From: Hymenobacter jejuensis
GTDB lineage: Bacteria; Bacteroidota; Bacteroidia; Cytophagales; Hymenobacteraceae
Length of the DNA: 64,000 nucleotides
Direction of reading: 5' to 3'
NCBI RefSeq assembly: GCF_006337165.1
Contig: NZ_CP040896.1
Coordinates: 868,001 to 932,000 of the forward strand
A program made the position numbers and the translations under genes. Numbering within the stretch: the stretch's first letter is position 1; every line of letters begins with the position of its first letter. Positions 59,753 to 64,000 of this stretch are shown one piece after another. Below the pieces are notes generated by a model. That model had not been told where the DNA came from and did no database searches. It saw only the letters and a list, made by a program, of their open reading frames with translations.

Positions 59753-62398
59753 ATGTTGAAATCATATTTTTCCGCGGCACTGCTGGCCTTGGGGCTCAGC
59801 TTGGCCGTACCGGCTAGCGCGCAAAACAGTTACTACTTCCCCGCGGCTCAGGCCAACAGCTTCGATGCTAAAATTCCTACTCCGGAGCAGTTTTTAGGCT
59901 ACCCCATTGGCTCGCATTACACGCGTTCCGACCAAATCGTGGCGTACCTACGCGAGCTGGATCGGGTGTCGGATCGGGTGAGTTTGCGGGTGATCGGCAA
60001 CACGTTTGAGGAACGCCCACAGGTGGTGGCCACCATCACCACGCCCGAAAACCAGCAAAATCTGGCCGGCATCCAGCAGGCCCGGCGGGCGCTGGTCGAC
60101 CCGAAATTAGCCGCGCCCGACTACCGTAAGTTGCCCGTAGTGGTAAGCCTGAATTTTGGGGTGCACGGCAACGAAAGCAGCTCTTCCGAAGCTGCTTTGC
60201 TGCTGGCCTATTACCTCACGGCCTCCACCAGCCCCGAAACCCAGCAGTGGCTGGAACAATCGGTTATCACCCTCGACCCGCTGGAAAACCCCGATGGCCG
60301 TGACCGCGCCTCGCATTGGTTTGACCAGAATAAGTCGTGGCCCAACGTGACCGACCCGCTGGATCGTGAGCACACTGAGGCGTGGCCGGGCGGCCGCACC
60401 AACCACTTTTACACCGACCTCAACCGAGACTGGCTGCCCCTGACGCAGCCCGAAAGCCGCGCCCGCATGGCGTTCTTCCACGAATGGTATCCCAACGTGA
60501 TGATCGACTTTCACGAGATGGGCACCAACGGCACCTACTATTTCGAGCCTTCCAAACCCTTCAGCACCGAAAATGACCTGATTCCGCGGGCTACTTACGA
60601 AGTACTTAACGTGCACATGGCCAAGTACTTCGCCAAAGCCCTAGATAACTTAGGTTCGTTGTATTGGACCAAGGAACAGTACGATAACCTGTCGCCCATT
60701 TATGGCTCAACGTATCCCGATTTTGAGGGCGGCGTGGGCATCACATTTGAAGTCGGCAGCTCGCGGGGCCTGGCGCAGGAAAGCGTCAACGGCGTGGTGA
60801 AATTTCCTTTTACTATTCGCAACCACGTAGCTACGGGCCTGGCAACCGTGCGCGGGGCAGTAGAGGAAAAAGACCTGTATCTGCGCCACCAGCGCGATTT
60901 TTTCACGTCGGCGCTCACCGACGCCCGCAAGTTTCCGACCAAAGCCTACGTCTTCGGCAACGCCCAAGACGAGACGCTCACCAACAAATTCCTGTCGCTG
61001 TTGCTTCAGCACAAAATCGAGGTGCACGAACTGGGCAAAGATGTTACGCTCGACAAGCAGCAGTTTGAAAAAGGCAAAGCCTACGTAGTGCCCACCAGTC
61101 AGCCCCAGTACCGCATCGTCAACTCATTGTTTGAAGAGTTGACTACGTTCCACGACAGCGTATTCTACGACGTAACCGGTTGGAGCCAAGCCCACGCATA
61201 CGGCTTGGCCGTGTCGAAACAGAAGAATACCAACTTGGTGCAAGGCGCGCCGGTCCAGAAAGTTAAAGAGTTGACTGGCAGCGTAATAGGCGGACAGAGC
61301 AGCTACGCTTACCTGCTGCCCTGGTCGGACTACAACGCTGCCAAATCGCTCACGGCTCTGCAACGGGCCGGCGTCGTAGCGAAAGTCAGCTTCAAACCGT
61401 TTAGCGCAGGCACCAAAGAAAAGCACACCGATTTTGGCTATGGCACGTTGGTGATACCCGTAGCCGGCCAAAAACTCTCTGCTGACACGGTGTTTCAGAT
61501 TGTGAGCCGCGTGAGCCGACAGAATCAGGTGACGTTTACGAGCGTGGCCACCGGCTTCAGCGCAGGCGGTATCGACCTGGGTTCCAGCAACGTGCGGGCC
61601 GTGCCCGAAGCAAAAGCAGCTATTTTAGTAGGAACGGGCACCAACGCCTCGGAAGTGGGCGAAGCATGGTTTGTGGCCAGTCAGCAGCTCGGTCTGCCAA
61701 TGAGCCGGATTGAGTTGGGCAACTTCGGACGGGCGCCGCTGGGCCGCTATACCAGCATTGTGTTGGTGGGCGGCGTTTACACATCACTGGACAAAGCCGC
61801 CGTGGCGAAACTGCGCCAGTGGGTGCAGGAAGGCGGCACACTCATCACCCTGAAGAACGCTTCGGAATGGGCTGTTAAACAAGGCATTGTAAAAGAGAAG
61901 CTACTGATTCCGGCCAATAGCGGCTGGGCCGATACCACGGCTACCGCCTCCGCAACAGGCAAGCAATCTGCCGCGCGCCGCGCCGATTTTGTGCAGCAGG
62001 AACAGGAGGGCACCCGTGCCATTGCGGGCTCTATCTACGCCGCCGATATCGACATCACCAACCCCATTGGCTTCGGTTTGACCAACCGCCGCCTGTACGT
62101 GTTCCGCAACGGCACTACCTTCCTGCGCCCCAGCCGGAACCCCTACGCAACGGTGGTGCAATACGCGGCCAAGCCACTGGTAAGCGGCTATGTATCACAG
62201 GCCAACCTAAAGCAGATCAGCAACTCAGCGGCCGTGGTGGTCAGCAAAGTGGGAGCCGGGCGCGTCGTTCTTTTCGCCGACGACCCCAACTTCCGCCACT
62301 ACTGGCACGGCACTTCGCGCTTGTTTGCCAACGCCCTGTTGCTGGGCCCACTGCTGAACCTGACGGAAGGCCCCGCGGCCATATCGGCTGAGGAATAG
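59753..62398 (+). CDS. M14-family zinc carboxypeptidase, secreted
   Basis: An 881-residue protein with signal peptide (MLKSYFSAALLALGLSLAVP). The M14 domain covers about 40-390: zinc ligands His138 and Glu141 in NFGVHGNESSSSE, DPLENPDGRDR, FYTDLNRDW, third zinc ligand His254 in MIDFHEMGTNG, and the catalytic Glu333 in GITFEVGSSRG. The C-terminal half (about 400-881) resembles a class I glutamine amidotransferase-like flavodoxin fold without a catalytic Cys, as in other large Bacteroidota M14 peptidases. It trims C-terminal residues from peptides in the periplasm or outside. It follows SusC/SusD and supports a peptide-utilisation role for the locus. Confidence 0.9.
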   Translation: MLKSYFSAALLALGLSLAVPASAQNSYYFPAAQANSFDAKIPTPEQFLGYPIGSHYTRSDQIVAYLRELDRVSDRVSLRVIGNTFEERPQVVATITTPENQQNLAGIQQARRALVDPKLAAPDYRKLPVVVSLNFGVHGNESSSSEAALLLAYYLTASTSPETQQWLEQSVITLDPLENPDGRDRASHWFDQNKSWPNVTDPLDREHTEAWPGGRTNHFYTDLNRDWLPLTQPESRARMAFFHEWYPNVMIDFHEMGTNGTYYFEPSKPFSTENDLIPRATYEVLNVHMAKYFAKALDNLGSLYWTKEQYDNLSPIYGSTYPDFEGGVGITFEVGSSRGLAQESVNGVVKFPFTIRNHVATGLATVRGAVEEKDLYLRHQRDFFTSALTDARKFPTKAYVFGNAQDETLTNKFLSLLLQHKIEVHELGKDVTLDKQQFEKGKAYVVPTSQPQYRIVNSLFEELTTFHDSVFYDVTGWSQAHAYGLAVSKQKNTNLVQGAPVQKVKELTGSVIGGQSSYAYLLPWSDYNAAKSLTALQRAGVVAKVSFKPFSAGTKEKHTDFGYGTLVIPVAGQKLSADTVFQIVSRVSRQNQVTFTSVATGFSAGGIDLGSSNVRAVPEAKAAILVGTGTNASEVGEAWFVASQQLGLPMSRIELGNFGRAPLGRYTSIVLVGGVYTSLDKAAVAKLRQWVQEGGTLITLKNASEWAVKQGIVKEKLLIPANSGWADTTATASATGKQSAARRADFVQQEQEGTRAIAGSIYAADIDITNPIGFGLTNRRLYVFRNGTTFLRPSRNPYATVVQYAAKPLVSGYVSQANLKQISNSAAVVVSKVGAGRVVLFADDPNFRHYWHGTSRLFANALLLGPLLNLTEGPAAISAEE

Positions 62399-62481
62399 CC
62401 CGGGCGATCAGAAGCAACCCTGAAGCAGGCTAGGGCATCTTTTTGGTTGTCGGCAACGGTGTCGGTCCTTACGTCTGCTTC

Positions 62482-63840
62482 ATGGTTGCTTCCCGCTGGT
62501 GCCCCGGCCTACTGTTGGCGGGTTTGTTGTGTTGCTTGCTGCCAGCCGTGCCGGCCAACGCCCAGCGCCTGCTCCCGCTCTCCCCGACCCAGTGGCAACA
62601 GGATTTGCAGGTGGCCTGCGACTCGCTGCTGGCCCACGACCGCAGCTTTACGCCGGCGGCGCGCACTGCGTTCCGCCAAGAAGTAAAGCACCTGCAAGCC
62701 GTAGCAGTCAACCAGACTCAGCCCCAACGCGTGGTGGGCCTGGCTCGCGCCGTAGCCGGGGCTGGCAACGCTCATACCCGCCTCTATCTGCTGCGCAACC
62801 GTACCGAGCTGCGACGCTATCCCATCCGGGTGTGGTGGTTCCGCGACGGCCTGTACGTCGTCAAAACGAAGGCCGAATACGCGGATCTACTTGGCGCTAA
62901 AGTATTGCGCCTAGCGGGGCTTAACGCGGCTCAGGCCCTGCGGCGGGTAGCACCGCTTTATGCAGGCAATGCGTCCTGGCAAGCGTACATCAGCACGTAC
63001 ACTCTCACCAGCCCGGAAATCCTGCAAGGACTAGGAATACTTACCGACACGGCCGGGACCTTGCCGCTCGTGGTGCGCACGCGCACCGGGCAGCACGTGG
63101 CGCGACAGTTGGTGCCTCTGTCGGGGCAGCGCAGCCGTCAGGCCTTGGAGGCGTGGTGGGACCTCTCGCCTTTGCATCCCGGCCGCGGGGCCGCTTGGCA
63201 GAGCGTGCTGACGGCCGACAGCACACGGCTGCCATTGTATTTGCGGCGGCCCGAGCAGGGATACTGGCACCAGGCTTTGCCAGCGCAACATGCGCTCTAC
63301 CTGCAATACAACCGCGCGGGCGACATGCCCAGCGGCGAATCGGTGAAGGCGTGGGGTGCGCGAGTGTTGCCTCTGTTGCCCGCGCTTGCCGGGGGCAAGC
63401 TCATCGTAGATCTGCGCTTCAACACCGGTGGCAACCTAGACGTAGCCTCCCCCTTCTTCGAGGAGTTGGCCGCTCAGGCACGGCAACACGCGGTGCGGGT
63501 GTATGTGCTGACTGGGCGAGCCACATTTTCGGCCGGCTTGTACCACGCCGCCCAACTACGACAGCTGGCCGATGCGCAGGTTGTGGGCGAACCGGCAGGC
63601 GACGCGCTGGATTTCTGGGCCGAAGGCGGCAACTTCGTGCTGCCTAACTCCGGCCTGACTGTGCATTACGCCGACCGCTTTCACGGGTACTCGCGCCGGG
63701 CCCCAACGGCCGATGAGGCCCGGTGGCTATACCGCGATTTAGCCGTAGAAACCTTGCAGCCCGCCCACCGGGTGCAGCAGCGGGCCAGCAGCTATTTGGC
63801 CGGCCAGGACCCGGCGCTGGACTACGTACTGCGCCCTTAG
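62482..63840 (+). CDS. S41-family (tail-specific protease-like) serine peptidase
   Basis: A 452-residue protein with signal peptide (LLLAGLLCCLLPAVPANAQR). A helical N-terminal region (about 25-110) is followed by a PDZ-less middle and the S41 catalytic core: ALYLQYNRAGDMPSGESVKA, KLIVDLRFNTGGNLDVASPF, VYVLTGRATFSAGLYHAAQL with the nucleophile Ser in TFSAG, and QVVGEPAGDALDFWAEGGNF. The general base Lys is not certain. Such enzymes degrade or process peptides in the envelope. The frame opens at a TTG at 62443; the ATG at 62482 begins the signal peptide. It may be cotranscribed with the M14 gene, 83 bp upstream. Confidence 0.85.
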   Translation: MVASRWCPGLLLAGLLCCLLPAVPANAQRLLPLSPTQWQQDLQVACDSLLAHDRSFTPAARTAFRQEVKHLQAVAVNQTQPQRVVGLARAVAGAGNAHTRLYLLRNRTELRRYPIRVWWFRDGLYVVKTKAEYADLLGAKVLRLAGLNAAQALRRVAPLYAGNASWQAYISTYTLTSPEILQGLGILTDTAGTLPLVVRTRTGQHVARQLVPLSGQRSRQALEAWWDLSPLHPGRGAAWQSVLTADSTRLPLYLRRPEQGYWHQALPAQHALYLQYNRAGDMPSGESVKAWGARVLPLLPALAGGKLIVDLRFNTGGNLDVASPFFEELAAQARQHAVRVYVLTGRATFSAGLYHAAQLRQLADAQVVGEPAGDALDFWAEGGNFVLPNSGLTVHYADRFHGYSRRAPTADEARWLYRDLAVETLQPAHRVQQRASSYLAGQDPALDYVLRP

Positions 63841-63884
63841 CTTCTCAAAATTTACTGGCGCAGTTTTGCAAGTGCTTGCATTCA

Positions 63885-63915
63885 TGATAAACTATTGATA
63901 ATCAATAATTTAATT
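63885..63915. repeat. Copy of the dispersed AT-rich palindrome
   Basis: Perfect core TTGATAATCAA at 63895-63905, right arm TAATTTAATT. It lies downstream of the S41 gene, upstream of a terminator. Confidence 0.55.
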
Positions 63916-63958
63916 CCTTTAACAAATCGAAAAACAACTTGGCGCGTTACGCTAAGCC

Positions 63959-63995
63959 AAAAGCCCCGTTTCCAGTCTGGAAACGGGGCTTTTAG
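63959..63995. terminator. Intrinsic terminator at the right edge
   Basis: AAAAGCCCCGTTTCCA pairs with TGGAAACGGGGCTTTT around GTC, with A/T tracts at both ends. It probably ends the S41 operon or a gene entering from the right. Confidence 0.8.
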
Positions 63996-64000
63996 TAGCA

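Noticed and set aside
501..63915. Dispersed palindromes as a CRISPR array
   Set aside because: Copies are kilobases apart, degenerate and lack regular spacers; no cas gene is present.
1..64000. tRNA, rRNA, prophage or transposase genes
   Set aside because: None of the characteristic sequences (T-loop GGTTCGAATCC-like, rRNA cores, DDE or integrase motifs) was found on either strand by reading.

Overview
The window looks like a chromosomal segment of a GC-rich member of the Bacteroidota, most likely the Hymenobacter/Cytophagales branch. The evidence is a SusC/SusD pair, DUF6807 (PmoA-like), Gfo/Idh/MocA and DUF3570/DUF4266 proteins, TAnnTTGC/TAnnTTTG -7 promoter motifs instead of sigma70 boxes, and no clear Shine-Dalgarno sequences. 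No tRNA, rRNA, transposase, phage gene or CRISPR array was seen. Genes are mostly single or in short operons, and intergenic DNA is AT-rich.

Layout. 1-9.5 kb: end of an NTF2-like protein, CDGSH iron-sulfur protein, acyl-CoA-binding protein, two secreted amidohydrolases, an APC permease, a PncC/CinA-type amidase, an unannotated protein with kinase-fold landmarks, a zinc phospholipase C-like protein and a lipoprotein cyclophilin. 9.5-19.2 kb: a small lipoprotein and four consecutive M13 (neprilysin-like) lipoprotein metallopeptidases, each apparently its own transcription unit. 19.7-25.4 kb: xseA-xseB, then a duplicated two-gene module (small Cys-containing soluble protein plus seven-helix membrane protein, twice), then a histidine kinase overlapping a receiver-only response regulator. 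25.5-32 kb: an alkyltransferase-like protein and an RND efflux operon (adaptor, pump, TolC). 32-48 kb: a second zinc PLC-like protein; a sugar-related cluster (DUF6807, two Gfo/Idh/MocA-type proteins, bicupin); a probable envelope redox/repair group (secreted 1-Cys MsrA, molybdopterin oxidoreductase, cytochrome b); DUF1223; a SASA esterase and GH2 glycosidase divergent from a LacI regulator. 48-52 kb: thioredoxin-ApbE-DUF4266-DUF3570 operon and a VIT1/CCC1 transporter. 52-64 kb: an S9 peptidase, a SAM-I riboswitch with no methionine gene after it, then SusC-SusD-M14 carboxypeptidase-S41 peptidase, which together look like a peptide acquisition locus.

Two signals are not explained by ordinary genes. 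First, an AT-rich imperfect palindrome of about 31-57 bp with core TTRATWRTCAR recurs about 20 times, in almost every longer intergenic gap and at least once inside a coding region. Second, the twice-repeated soluble/seven-helix gene pair in front of a two-component system may be an undescribed sensory unit. Further points of interest are the orphan SAM-I riboswitch with a Met/Cys-rich mini-ORF, a 48-bp perfect palindrome at 33629-33676, and the kinase-like unknown protein at 4347-5381. All family assignments come from motif recognition by eye; no database search was run.
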